Positions 5,813-12,481 of a stretch of 24,267 nucleotides of DNA are shown in pieces. How positions within the stretch are numbered: the stretch's first letter is position 1; the number at the start of each line of letters is the position of its first letter. Under the pieces are notes generated by a model that saw nothing but the letters and a program-made list of their open reading frames with translations, was not told where the DNA came from and searched no databases. The DNA is from Ruminococcaceae bacterium UBA737 (GTDB taxonomy: Bacteria > Bacillota > Clostridia > Oscillospirales > Acutalibacteraceae). Where the stretch lies: positions 1 to 24,267 of the forward strand of contig DBKZ01000074.1 of assembly GCA_002297415.1 (NCBI GenBank), given 5' to 3'. Made by a program: the position numbers and the translations under genes.

Positions 5813-7309
5813 ATGGTTTATCTGTCAAAATCAAAATACTGCGGACTGTGGCAATGCCCGAAAATTGCATGGCTTAAAAAATATAAGCCTGAGGAAATCA
5901 AGGTTGATCCTCAGGTTGCAGCAAGGATGGACGCCGGTAATGAGGTCGGCGACCTTGCGATGGGGCTTTTCGGCGATTATACCGAGGTCACGGCTTTTGA
6001 CGGCGATAAAATCGATATAAAGCAAATGATTGAAAACACAAAGGCGGAAATCGAAAAAGGCACGCCTGTTATCTGCGAAGCCTCATTCGATTATAACGGA
6101 CTTTACTGTGCAGTTGATATACTGAAAAAAGAAAACGGCGGCTTTGCAATATACGAGGTTAAAAGCTCCACAAAATACGATAAAGCGGTATACGCCGCCG
6201 ATGTTGCTTATCAGAAATATGTGCTTGAAGGCTGCGGTATTAATGTCATCGGCACATATCTTATATGCCTTAACAATCAATATGTTTTTGACGGCGTTCT
6301 TAATTTAGATGAGCTTTTCGGAATTCACGATATTGCCGATTCTGTCGCCGTAGAAGAAAAAAATATAGCGGCTAATCTGTCGATAGCCGAAAGAATTTTA
6401 AAATCGGAAAAAGAGCCCGATATTGATTTATCCGTTTGCTGCGACAGACCGTATACCTGTGCGTTCTGGAGCTATTGCTCTCGGAATTTGCCGAAGCCAT
6501 CTGTTTTTAATTTATATAGACTTCATTTTGATAAAAAAATCGAATATTACAAAAAGGGGCTTGCCGATTTTAAAGATTTATTTTACGGCGCCGATATTAC
6601 CAATGCAAAACAGCTGCGCCAAATGCTGTTTGCAATTTCCGACCAAGGGACATATATAGACAAGGACGGTATACGGGACTTTTTGAGCACGCTTTCATAT
6701 CCGCTTTATTTTCTTGACTTTGAAACAATACAGCCTGTTATACCGCAATTTATAGGAACAAAGCCCTATGCCCAAATACCATTTCAGTATTCTCTGCACT
6801 ATATTGAAAAAGAGGGCGGAGAGCTTTTGCATAAGGAGTTTTTGGCGGAATCAGGCACCGACCCGCGACGCGCAATAACCGAAAGCCTTTGCAGGGACAT
6901 TCCTATGAACGTCTGTGTTACCGCCTACAATAAAGGCTTTGAGTGCGGAAGAATTAAGGAGCTGGCGGAGACCTTCCCCGATTTGGCGGAGCACCTTTTA
7001 AATATATGCTCGAATATAAAGGATCTGCTGACGCCTTTTCAGTCGGGCTATTATTACAACCGCGCAATGGGCGGTAGCTTTTCCATTAAAAGCGTGTTGC
7101 CCGCGATATTTCCGAATGACCCGTCGCTTGATTACCATAATCTTGACGGAGTACATAACGGCGGCGAGGCTATGACGGTTTTCCCGAAAATAAAGGATAT
7201 GCCGATAGAGGAGCAAAAGACCGCACGGCACAATCTGCTTAAATACTGCGAACTTGATACTTTTGCTATGGTTAAGGTATGGCAGGAGCTTGTACGGGTG
7301 TCTGAATAA
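5813..7309 (+). CDS. DUF2779 protein: Cas4-like nuclease plus DEDD-type exonuclease
   Basis: 498 residues. The N-terminus 'YLSKSKYCGLWQCPKIAWL' is typical of Cas4/AddB-like PD-(D/E)XK nucleases. Asp102 and the Glu115-x-Lys117 of 'IYEVKSS' form the nuclease core. Cys15 with a Cys-rich group at 209-222 (CCDRPYTCAFWSYC) could hold an Fe-S cluster. The C-terminal half is the DUF2779 domain: 'YFLDFETI' (Asp302, Glu304), 'AYNKGFECGRIKELAETFPD', 'GGSFSIKSVLP' and 'YCELDTFAM' (Asp482), an RNase-H-fold DEDD exonuclease pattern. It probably degrades DNA or RNA; the substrate is unknown. Start chosen at ATG 5813 with GGAGG 7 nt upstream; an upstream in-frame TTG (5753) is rejected. It is the only plus-strand gene in the putative WYL regulon. 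Confidence 0.9.
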   Translation: MVYLSKSKYCGLWQCPKIAWLKKYKPEEIKVDPQVAARMDAGNEVGDLAMGLFGDYTEVTAFDGDKIDIKQMIENTKAEIEKGTPVICEASFDYNGLYCAVDILKKENGGFAIYEVKSSTKYDKAVYAADVAYQKYVLEGCGINVIGTYLICLNNQYVFDGVLNLDELFGIHDIADSVAVEEKNIAANLSIAERILKSEKEPDIDLSVCCDRPYTCAFWSYCSRNLPKPSVFNLYRLHFDKKIEYYKKGLADFKDLFYGADITNAKQLRQMLFAISDQGTYIDKDGIRDFLSTLSYPLYFLDFETIQPVIPQFIGTKPYAQIPFQYSLHYIEKEGGELLHKEFLAESGTDPRRAITESLCRDIPMNVCVTAYNKGFECGRIKELAETFPDLAEHLLNICSNIKDLLTPFQSGYYYNRAMGGSFSIKSVLPAIFPNDPSLDYHNLDGVHNGGEAMTVFPKIKDMPIEEQKTARHNLLKYCELDTFAMVKVWQELVRVSE

Positions 7310-7340
7310 ATAAACCGAAAGCAGTTGCTTTCGGTTTATT
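7309..7340. terminator. Bidirectional terminator
   Basis: A near-perfect inverted repeat (AATAAACCGAAAGCA / TGCTTTCGGTTTATT, 15 bp) begins at the last base of the DUF2779 stop codon. It sits between that gene and the convergent AAA+/M41 gene ending at 7351, with A/T-rich flanks on both strands. Confidence 0.88.
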
Positions 7341-7350
7341 AAAATATGAA

Positions 7351-8631
7351 TTATAAAACAACTTCAGTGATTTTGATACTTTCGCGCAGCATTTTTATAT
7401 CAGAATAAAGAAGCGTTTCCTTTTCGCTGAGCATTTGAGCCGCCTTTTCAAGGAAGTCCCGATTTTTAATAAGTATCTCGCGCGCCTTAAACATATATCG
7501 TTCAAGCTCGGCATGAACAACCGATTCGTTTCTTGAATTAAAGCTTTCTGAGCTTTCGGGGAAACGGTGGTTAGCAACATCTATCATGCCGAAACCGCAG
7601 GTGCCGTTTTCGGATATGGCATCTCGTATATTTGAAGCCGCTTTTGCAATATCGCCGTGGCATCCGCTGGCACAGGTTCCCGAATAATAAAGCTCTACCG
7701 CCGCTTTCCCAGCAAGCGAGATAAGGATATGATGAGCTCTTCTTCTTACTGGGAGACAGCGGTGGATAAATCCGCCTGTTGAGTCTCTGCCGGCAGTTCT
7801 GAGCGAGGCCAGTCCCACGCTGCCGGGAGTTAAAACCTCGGATACTACAAGGTGGCCTGCCTCGTGCAGCGCAATTTCTTTTAATGCGTCGCTTGATTTT
7901 TTTGTGAAATTATCGGGTGCGTCATACTGCATACGCAGAACGGATTTTACAAGGTCATCCATTTCTATTTTTTCTTTTCTTGCATAAGCCGCTCCGATTG
8001 CCGCCTCGTTAAGAATTGTTTCAAGCTCGGCACAGGAGCCATAGCTTACCATTTTAACAAGGTCGTTCATATTTACATTATCCGAAACCTTTTTTTGACC
8101 GAGATAATATTTTATAATTTCCTCTGCGTCTCTGTCGGTGGGTGAGTTTACCTCTATTTTGCGGTCAAATCTGCCCGAACGGATAAGCGAACGGGGGAGC
8201 TTTCGAATTTCGTTTACGGTTGCAAACACAAAAACATTGCAGCCCTTAACCTCGTCGATACCTGCCTGCACCGCAACATATTCTTCGGCATCTATATGGC
8301 GGTCGTCCTCGTTTGCGAATTTATCCATATCGTCAAGCAATACTATTGCCGGAGCGTTTTCTTTGGCTTTTTCAAAGGTTTCGGTAATTTTCCCGATAAA
8401 ATCATCACTGCCCTTATCACGGCGGACAATATATGCCGGCAGTCCGCTTTCTGTAATAAAGCTTTTTGCCATAAGGCTTTTTCCAAGCCCGGGGTCGCCG
8501 TAAAGCAAAATTCCCTGCGGCAGCTTTGCGCCGAGATTTTCGTAGATTTCTCTGTTGTGAATCATATCGCAGATCTGCAAAAGCTCTTCTTTGATTGTTT
8601 GGTATCCGATTATTCTGTCAAATGCGCTCAT
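7351..8631 (-). CDS. Soluble FtsH-like AAA+ protease (AAA plus peptidase M41)
   Basis: 426 residues with the FtsH domain order but no N-terminal membrane helices. Walker A GDPGLGKS is at 45-52, Walker B IVLLDDMD at 96-103, an arginine-finger-like 'SGRFDR' at 152-157, a helical lid follows, then the M41 metalloprotease. Its zinc motif HEAGH is at 256-260, and Asp327 in 'SGCHGDIAKA' is the likely third ligand. It should therefore be an active ATP-driven Zn protease in the cytosol, unlike membrane-bound FtsH (about 600+ residues). GGAGG lies 7 nt before the ATG. It follows the 212-residue gene by 21 nt and shares its operator-bearing promoter, so that protein may be an adaptor or substrate. Substrate unknown. 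Confidence 0.92.
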   Translation of the reverse strand: MSAFDRIIGYQTIKEELLQICDMIHNREIYENLGAKLPQGILLYGDPGLGKSLMAKSFITESGLPAYIVRRDKGSDDFIGKITETFEKAKENAPAIVLLDDMDKFANEDDRHIDAEEYVAVQAGIDEVKGCNVFVFATVNEIRKLPRSLIRSGRFDRKIEVNSPTDRDAEEIIKYYLGQKKVSDNVNMNDLVKMVSYGSCAELETILNEAAIGAAYARKEKIEMDDLVKSVLRMQYDAPDNFTKKSSDALKEIALHEAGHLVVSEVLTPGSVGLASLRTAGRDSTGGFIHRCLPVRRRAHHILISLAGKAAVELYYSGTCASGCHGDIAKAASNIRDAISENGTCGFGMIDVANHRFPESSESFNSRNESVVHAELERYMFKAREILIKNRDFLEKAAQMLSEKETLLYSDIKMLRESIKITEVVL

Positions 8632-8652
8632 ATTTATTTCCTCCGTAGATTT

Positions 8653-9291
8653 TTAATCCCACAAATTCCAAAACCACCTGTTAAACAGGTTTATGGCTTC
8701 GGTCTTGCAGCGGTCTCTATATTCATCGAGCTTTATGGATTCTTTTAAATAAAGCTCGGATGTTTCTTTATATTCGGGAATGTCTCTCGGTGAATAAAGC
8801 CTTTTTGCCCCGTTAGGATAAATATCCTCAGGCTTTAAAAGCTTTTCGCCCAAAATCCCGTATTTCTTCGTAAATTCATTGTAATTTTTTCGGTCTTCCT
8901 CTTCGTAAGGGTTTTTGACGGAACAGGTTTCTTCAGAAGCCTCTCTTAAAAGAAATATCATTCGGTCAAGAATTTCATTCCAGAGATTATTGCAAATCTC
9001 GTCTGTTTTTTCACGCAGCCTATAGCCTTCGGAGTTTTCGTCGGCAGGCCAAGAGCAGTATTCCTCGTAAGTCATATTAAGCTCGCCGCTGTGTGCCTCG
9101 ACATATTCTTTTTGAATCTCGCCGGGAAATCCCATATGGTGCTCCTTTAAGTATTCAAGCATTTGGGGCATAACCTCCAAAAACCAGTAATCTATGCTCC
9201 AAGTATCCTTGACGCTCCAGCCTCTCTTTGCTCGTTGCCGGCGGTATTTAAGCTCTTGAAAATGTTTTTTAATCGCTCTTATAAATGACAT
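8653..9291 (-). CDS. Conserved hypothetical protein, 212 residues
   Basis: A basic, helical N-terminus (SFIRAIKKHFQELKYRRQRA) leads into 'KRGWSVKDTWSIDYWFLEVM', a Trp-rich block I recall from a widespread clostridial/phage-associated family of unknown function. The C-terminus ends 'NLFNRWFWNLWD', again strikingly Trp-rich. No enzyme motif, signal peptide or membrane helix is seen. Start chosen at ATG 9291 (GGGAGG 7 nt upstream) rather than the in-frame ATG at 9306, which overlaps that site. It is the first gene of a two-gene unit with the FtsH-like protease, under the operator-bearing promoter at 9339-9371. An adaptor or client role for the protease is inference from pairing alone. Confidence 0.75.
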   Translation of the reverse strand: MSFIRAIKKHFQELKYRRQRAKRGWSVKDTWSIDYWFLEVMPQMLEYLKEHHMGFPGEIQKEYVEAHSGELNMTYEEYCSWPADENSEGYRLREKTDEICNNLWNEILDRMIFLLREASEETCSVKNPYEEEDRKNYNEFTKKYGILGEKLLKPEDIYPNGAKRLYSPRDIPEYKETSELYLKESIKLDEYRDRCKTEAINLFNRWFWNLWD

Positions 9292-9338
9292 ATTGATTCC
9301 TCCCATAAACAGAGTTTTGTTTTGCTTTCGCTATATGT

Positions 9339-9371
9339 ATTATATGAAATGTTATGTACCGTTTTTGGTAC
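9339..9371 (-). promoter_or_regulatory. Promoter with perfect GTACC-N6-GGTAC operator (site 4)
   Basis: The best copy of the motif: a perfect inverted repeat GTACC-N6-GGTAC (9356-9371) 11 nt upstream of a minus-strand -10 TATAAT (9339-9344). The stretch from the operator arm to the -10 nearly duplicates site 1. It drives the 212-residue protein and the FtsH-like protease. Confidence 0.78.
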
Positions 9372-9377
9372 TTCAAA

Positions 9378-10064
9378 CTAAATACTTGAAATAAATACCT
9401 GTTCTTCTTTATCTAAAAGTTTGCTTTCCTTAAGTCGATTGCAGTAACTTTTTGGTATTCCCGAAATAATAAGGGGTCTTTTTTCATAATTCATATTAAC
9501 TGTTTTTTCGGTATCGCTCCAAAATTCGCGCAATTTTATAAAGCATATAAGCTCAAAAAAAGCCTTCTCATTTTTATTATTCATTTCTAAGGGTTGATTT
9601 TCGGCATTGACGGCACTGAATTTTCCGTCAGACTGTAGAATGACCTTGTATCTGTTTTTCCCCGTATAAGTAAATGGTTTAAAGCTCTTTATATATTTAT
9701 TAAGCCGATGTCTGAAAAAATGCGTTGCGGCAATCCCGCCGATTTTTACCGATGGCTTATTTGTGCGCTTATCGTCAATGTATTTATATAGATTAAAATA
9801 TTCGGAATATACGGCAGAATCCGAAAAATCAAAAATATTAAAGCTTTTCGCCTCGTCAGGAGAACCTCTTGTATTTATTTGTTGGTTTGCGTGGGGTATT
9901 ATTTCAGCCGTTATGTCAGGGCTTTCCGAAAAATTTCCGCTTATTACCTTATAAACCGCTCCTAATATATCTGCATTATCAATTATATTTACTCCCGATT
10001 TAAAATTACATACAAGGTGCGAAATGCCGCAATAATTATTTATTTTGATGCTTTTAATTATCAC
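9378..10064 (-). CDS. RecF/SMC-like protein lacking the P-loop
   Basis: 228 residues. The opening 'IIKSIKINNYCGISHLVCNF' and 'KSGVNIID' is the classic start of RecF/RecN/AAA_23-type ABC ATPases, where a GxxGxGKS P-loop should follow. Here 'NADILGAVYKVISGN' replaces it, with no Gly-Lys-Ser. Near the C-terminus 'NEKAFFELICFIKLREFW' and 'EKRPLIISGIP' fall where a family member would have the signature helix and Walker B, but the acidic Walker B residues are missing. It is short for the family. It may be a catalytically dead scaffold or a decaying gene; the intact reading frame argues for the former. Starts with GTG at 10064, with AGGGGGCGA 6 nt upstream. Downstream of the 109-residue gene, probably co-transcribed. 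Confidence 0.65.
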   Translation of the reverse strand: MIIKSIKINNYCGISHLVCNFKSGVNIIDNADILGAVYKVISGNFSESPDITAEIIPHANQQINTRGSPDEAKSFNIFDFSDSAVYSEYFNLYKYIDDKRTNKPSVKIGGIAATHFFRHRLNKYIKSFKPFTYTGKNRYKVILQSDGKFSAVNAENQPLEMNNKNEKAFFELICFIKLREFWSDTEKTVNMNYEKRPLIISGIPKSYCNRLKESKLLDKEEQVFISSI

Positions 10065-10111
10065 TTTTTCGCCCCCTCGTTTTACAACTCATTAACGCCC
10101 GAATATTTTTT

Positions 10112-10441
10112 TTAATAAAGCTTTTTATGTTTTTTATAATTAGGCGGAACAACTGTATATAAATATCCGAGTCTGTAATTATTTGCATAACAAAAGCATC
10201 CGTATTGCGGGGCAGAAAGCCTTATAAACGAAATAACTTCGGGATTTCCCGTAACAAAATACACATTAGAATATCTTTCGGTTTTCACCGTGGGAAAAAT
10301 CACCGGAATGCTTTCGGTATAAATATAAAGAGTATTGTTATATACTGTCTGCGTGCAGTTTTCGTCCGAAAATTCAAGGTTTTCCGCAATACCGTAATAA
10401 ATTCTTAATGCGTCCCATACGCGATTTTTATTTTCATCCAT
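10112..10441 (-). CDS. Hypothetical protein, 109 residues
   Basis: Not recognised. A small protein with mixed alpha/beta character and many aromatic residues (Tyr-rich: IYYGIAENLEF, YNNTLYIYTES, YCGFCYANNY-like stretch near the end) and a basic C-terminus (NYKKHKKLY). 'FVTGNPEVISFI' resembles part of a small ligand-binding or acyl-transfer fold, but this is too weak to name. The ATG is preceded by AAGGAAAGGGTGA. It is first in a unit with the P-loop-less RecF/SMC-like protein (47 nt gap), behind operator site 5, so the two may form a pair. Confidence 0.65.
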   Translation of the reverse strand: MDENKNRVWDALRIYYGIAENLEFSDENCTQTVYNNTLYIYTESIPVIFPTVKTERYSNVYFVTGNPEVISFIRLSAPQYGCFCYANNYRLGYLYTVVPPNYKKHKKLY

Positions 10442-10468
10442 TTCTGTTCACCCTTTCCTTATGTTTTT

Positions 10469-10501
10469 ATAATAATGTTTTTAATGTACCGAAATCAGGA
10501 C
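10469..10501 (-). promoter_or_regulatory. Promoter with GTACC-N6-AGGAC operator (site 5)
   Basis: Minus-strand -10 TATTAT (10469-10474), 11 nt gap, then the operator at 10486-10501 (one arm GTACC, the other AGGAC). It has the same geometry as sites 1, 2 and 4 and no consensus -35. It lies 4 nt from the terminator of the WYL gene. Confidence 0.68.
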
Positions 10502-10505
10502 ATAA

Positions 10506-10536
10506 AAAATCAGCCGCAAATAATGCGACTGATTTT
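10506..10536 (-). terminator. Intrinsic terminator of the WYL gene
   Basis: Inverted repeat AAAATCAGCCGCA / TGCGACTGATTTT with one mismatch and a 5-nt loop. It lies just after the stop of the WYL gene on the minus strand and is followed there by a T-run. Confidence 0.85.
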
Positions 10537-10542
10537 AAAAGC

Positions 10543-11523
10543 TTATTTATATTTTTTTATTGCGTTTTCTAAAGAATTTTTAATTTTAACTTTCAGGCTT
10601 TCGGGTTTTGTTATCTCCACATAATTTATATACTGCATTGCCCAATGCTCCATTGCAATAGGGCTTGCCTTAACGGTCACTGTTACCCGACCGTCATCAC
10701 GCTTTGAAATTTGTATTTCGCGACCGAACCAATCGATTATCTGGTCTATTATGCAAGCGTCGGCAACAAGCTCAATTCTTTCCGGCTCGTCGCTGTACAT
10801 ATAAGGCATTGCGGAAGAAAATCTCTTGTAGTCAATTCCGCTTTCATAGCCCGCGACCGAGCGTATAGGCACGGCGGCGTTTTCAGATATATTCATATTT
10901 GTTATATGATCAAGACGGTGAAAAACCATATTGCCCCAGTACTCGCTGTAAGCCATAAGGTAATAACGCTGATTGTGAAGTATCATCTGATAGGGGCTTA
11001 CTTTTTGATAAGAGCTTTTGTGAAGCTTTTTATCCACTCCGTATTTATTATAATCATAGCTTAGCTGTCTGCCGTTTTCTATTGCGGTATCTATAAGCTC
11101 TATATTATAAAAAAGCGCCTGATTGTCGGTCTTGCTCCAATCATTTACCGAATAAATATTTTTAATATGCGACTTGAAGTATTTATTAGAAAGTCCGCAT
11201 AAGCGTTCTATCAGGTCCTTGGAGTGCTTGGCGGATATATGCTTGCTGCTTAAAATGCCGTCTATAAGCATACGAAGCTCGCTGTCCTCAAACTCACGGC
11301 AGTCAATATAGCTTCCCGCTCTGCGTGACTCAATTTCGATATCCGCTTCCCTTAAAAGCGATATGTTTCGGCTTATCGCTTTGCGTTCGATAATTATGCC
11401 GTAGTCATTTTCAAGATGTGCGGCTATATCGTCCTGAGTCAGCGGATGATCATAATCGCTGTATTCTTTAAGTATCTGCCATATTCTTATAAGCGCAAGC
11501 TTTTTAGGTTCAAGACCTTCCAT
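10543..11523 (-). CDS. WYL-domain transcriptional regulator
   Basis: 326 residues. The N-terminal winged HTH (about 8-65) includes 'ALIRIWQILKEYSDYDHPL', 'TQDDIAAHL' and 'IERKAISRNISLLREADIEI'. A middle WYL domain follows: 'SYQKVSPYQMILHNQRYYLMAY' split by the usual strand break, then 'FHRLDHITNM'; the eponymous W is replaced by Y. A C-terminal WCX-like domain ends the protein. WYL proteins bind nucleic-acid-derived or other ligands and act as activators or repressors, often in defence and DNA-damage regulons. Start chosen at ATG 11523 (AAAAGGAGC 7 nt upstream), not the longer reading to 11613, which crosses the promoter. Its promoter has a divergent copy of the shared operator, suggesting autoregulation and control of the surrounding operons. 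Confidence 0.92.
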   Translation of the reverse strand: MEGLEPKKLALIRIWQILKEYSDYDHPLTQDDIAAHLENDYGIIIERKAISRNISLLREADIEIESRRAGSYIDCREFEDSELRMLIDGILSSKHISAKHSKDLIERLCGLSNKYFKSHIKNIYSVNDWSKTDNQALFYNIELIDTAIENGRQLSYDYNKYGVDKKLHKSSYQKVSPYQMILHNQRYYLMAYSEYWGNMVFHRLDHITNMNISENAAVPIRSVAGYESGIDYKRFSSAMPYMYSDEPERIELVADACIIDQIIDWFGREIQISKRDDGRVTVTVKASPIAMEHWAMQYINYVEITKPESLKVKIKNSLENAIKKYK

Positions 11524-11544
11524 TTTCGTTGCTCCTTTTTTGTT

Positions 11545-11578
11545 ATTATACAATATTCGTTTGCGACATATTCGGTAC
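11545..11578 (-). promoter_or_regulatory. WYL gene promoter with degenerate operator (site 6)
   Basis: Minus-strand -10 TATAAT (11545-11550). The operator at 11563-11578 has one good arm (GTACC, minus strand) and one decayed arm (GTCGC), with a 12-nt gap to the -10 instead of 11. A weaker site at the regulator's own gene would fit autoregulation. Confidence 0.55.
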
Positions 11579-11599
11579 ATAATCATATTAACATAAAAA

Positions 11600-11628
11600 T
11601 TGCTTTCAGTCAAATTATGTGCTATAAT
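11600..11628 (+). promoter_or_regulatory. Promoter of the HD-domain gene remnant
   Basis: TTGCTT (11600-11605), 17-nt spacer, TATAAT (11623-11628), followed by a ribosome-site-like AGGGTGA and ATG 11646. It looks like a normal housekeeping promoter, divergent from the WYL gene. Confidence 0.6.
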
Positions 11629-11645
11629 TTGACAGGGTGAATATA

Positions 11646-11949
11646 ATGCTTAACTATGAAACGCTTTTCGATAATATTTCAGAACAAATTAAAAAAGACC
11701 GAAAGAATGATAATCTTTCGGCTTTCGGATTTAATAAACGAAAATTCAGCCTTTCCTATATTTACACACAATATTGATTTTGTAAACAAAGTACATTATA
11801 AAAGAGAAATTCCATACGAAAAAACGGAACCTAATCAGCTTGTTACAGACTATATAGCAAGTATGACAGATGATTATTTTGTAGATTTGTATTCTTATCT
11901 TTTCCCGAACGACAAGCTACAAATAGAGTATAAGAGTTACTTTGATTAA
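11646..11949 (+). pseudogene. Remnant of dGTPase-like HD-domain protein
   Basis: From ATG 11646 one frame reads 'LNYETLFDNISEQIKKDR' plus about 14 more plausible residues, then loses sense and stops at 11777. Another frame, without a good start of its own, ends with 'NQLVTDYIASMTDDYFVDLY' and 'SYLFPNDK', which matches the very C-terminus of dGTP triphosphohydrolase-family HD proteins (…VxDYIAGMTDxYAIxLYxxLF). The central HD metal-binding region is absent. The simplest reading is an internal deletion of roughly 300 residues that also shifted the frame. Promoter and ribosome site remain intact, so the transcript may still be made. The N-terminal match is from memory; the C-terminal one is firm. 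Confidence 0.6.
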
Positions 11950-12035
11950 ATTTCGTTTAAGGCCTTTCTTTGTTTTCTGCGGCTTATATTTTGACTTGCC
12001 GTTTCATTGGGTCTTATCACATTACAATTAGTGAA

Positions 12036-12461
12036 TTATCTTCTTTTATAAATTACTATTTCAGGGTCGCTGCCGTCAAGCCCGTAGCTGCAGACAAGAA
12101 TAAATCCGAGCCCTGCGACTACGCCGTAGCAGGTACCCATTTCGGCGAACTCTATCTGCGTACCGAGATAAATATCGCTGTCATTTAAAAAAACGCATTT
12201 TTTTGAATTGGGCAGCGGATAAGCAAGATTGACATACTCGCCTTTCAGCTCAAAAAGCTCCTGAGCCCTCGGAATCCCCTCAAATTCAAGAAGAGCGTTT
12301 ATTTCATCAAGAAGCTTTTGCTTAAAGGCAGAATAATTATCTTTACCGCCTTTTTTAATATAATCCTTTACAAAGCATTTGCCTCCGAACGGACTTCCGC
12401 AGCCCTTGCATGCTTCTTTTGTCGGACATTTTGAGCAGTCCGCACCGCATAAGCCTGACAT
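12036..12461 (-). CDS. DUF3795-like cysteine-rich protein
   Basis: 141 residues. The N-terminus 'SGLCGADCSKCPTKEACKGC' followed by 'GGKCF' holds seven cysteines in the CGxDCxxCP…CxGC…C arrangement of DUF3795-type proteins, probably binding a metal or an Fe-S cluster. The second half (…GIPRAQELFELKGEYVNLAY to LGFILVCSYGLDGSDPEIVI) is beta-rich and of unknown function. AAAGGGGA precedes the ATG. It lies 20 nt after the fucosidase gene on the same strand and is likely co-transcribed, but no functional link to fucose is apparent. Confidence 0.75.
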   Translation of the reverse strand: MSGLCGADCSKCPTKEACKGCGSPFGGKCFVKDYIKKGGKDNYSAFKQKLLDEINALLEFEGIPRAQELFELKGEYVNLAYPLPNSKKCVFLNDSDIYLGTQIEFAEMGTCYGVVAGLGFILVCSYGLDGSDPEIVIYKRR

Positions 12462-12481
12462 ATTATTTCCCCTTTAAAATT

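Noticed and set aside
11656..11949. Intact small gene of 97 codons
   Set aside because: Its start lies inside the better-supported N-terminal frame from 11646 and its first 30 residues make no sense, while the end is a dGTPase C-terminus; a frame-shifted remnant explains both.
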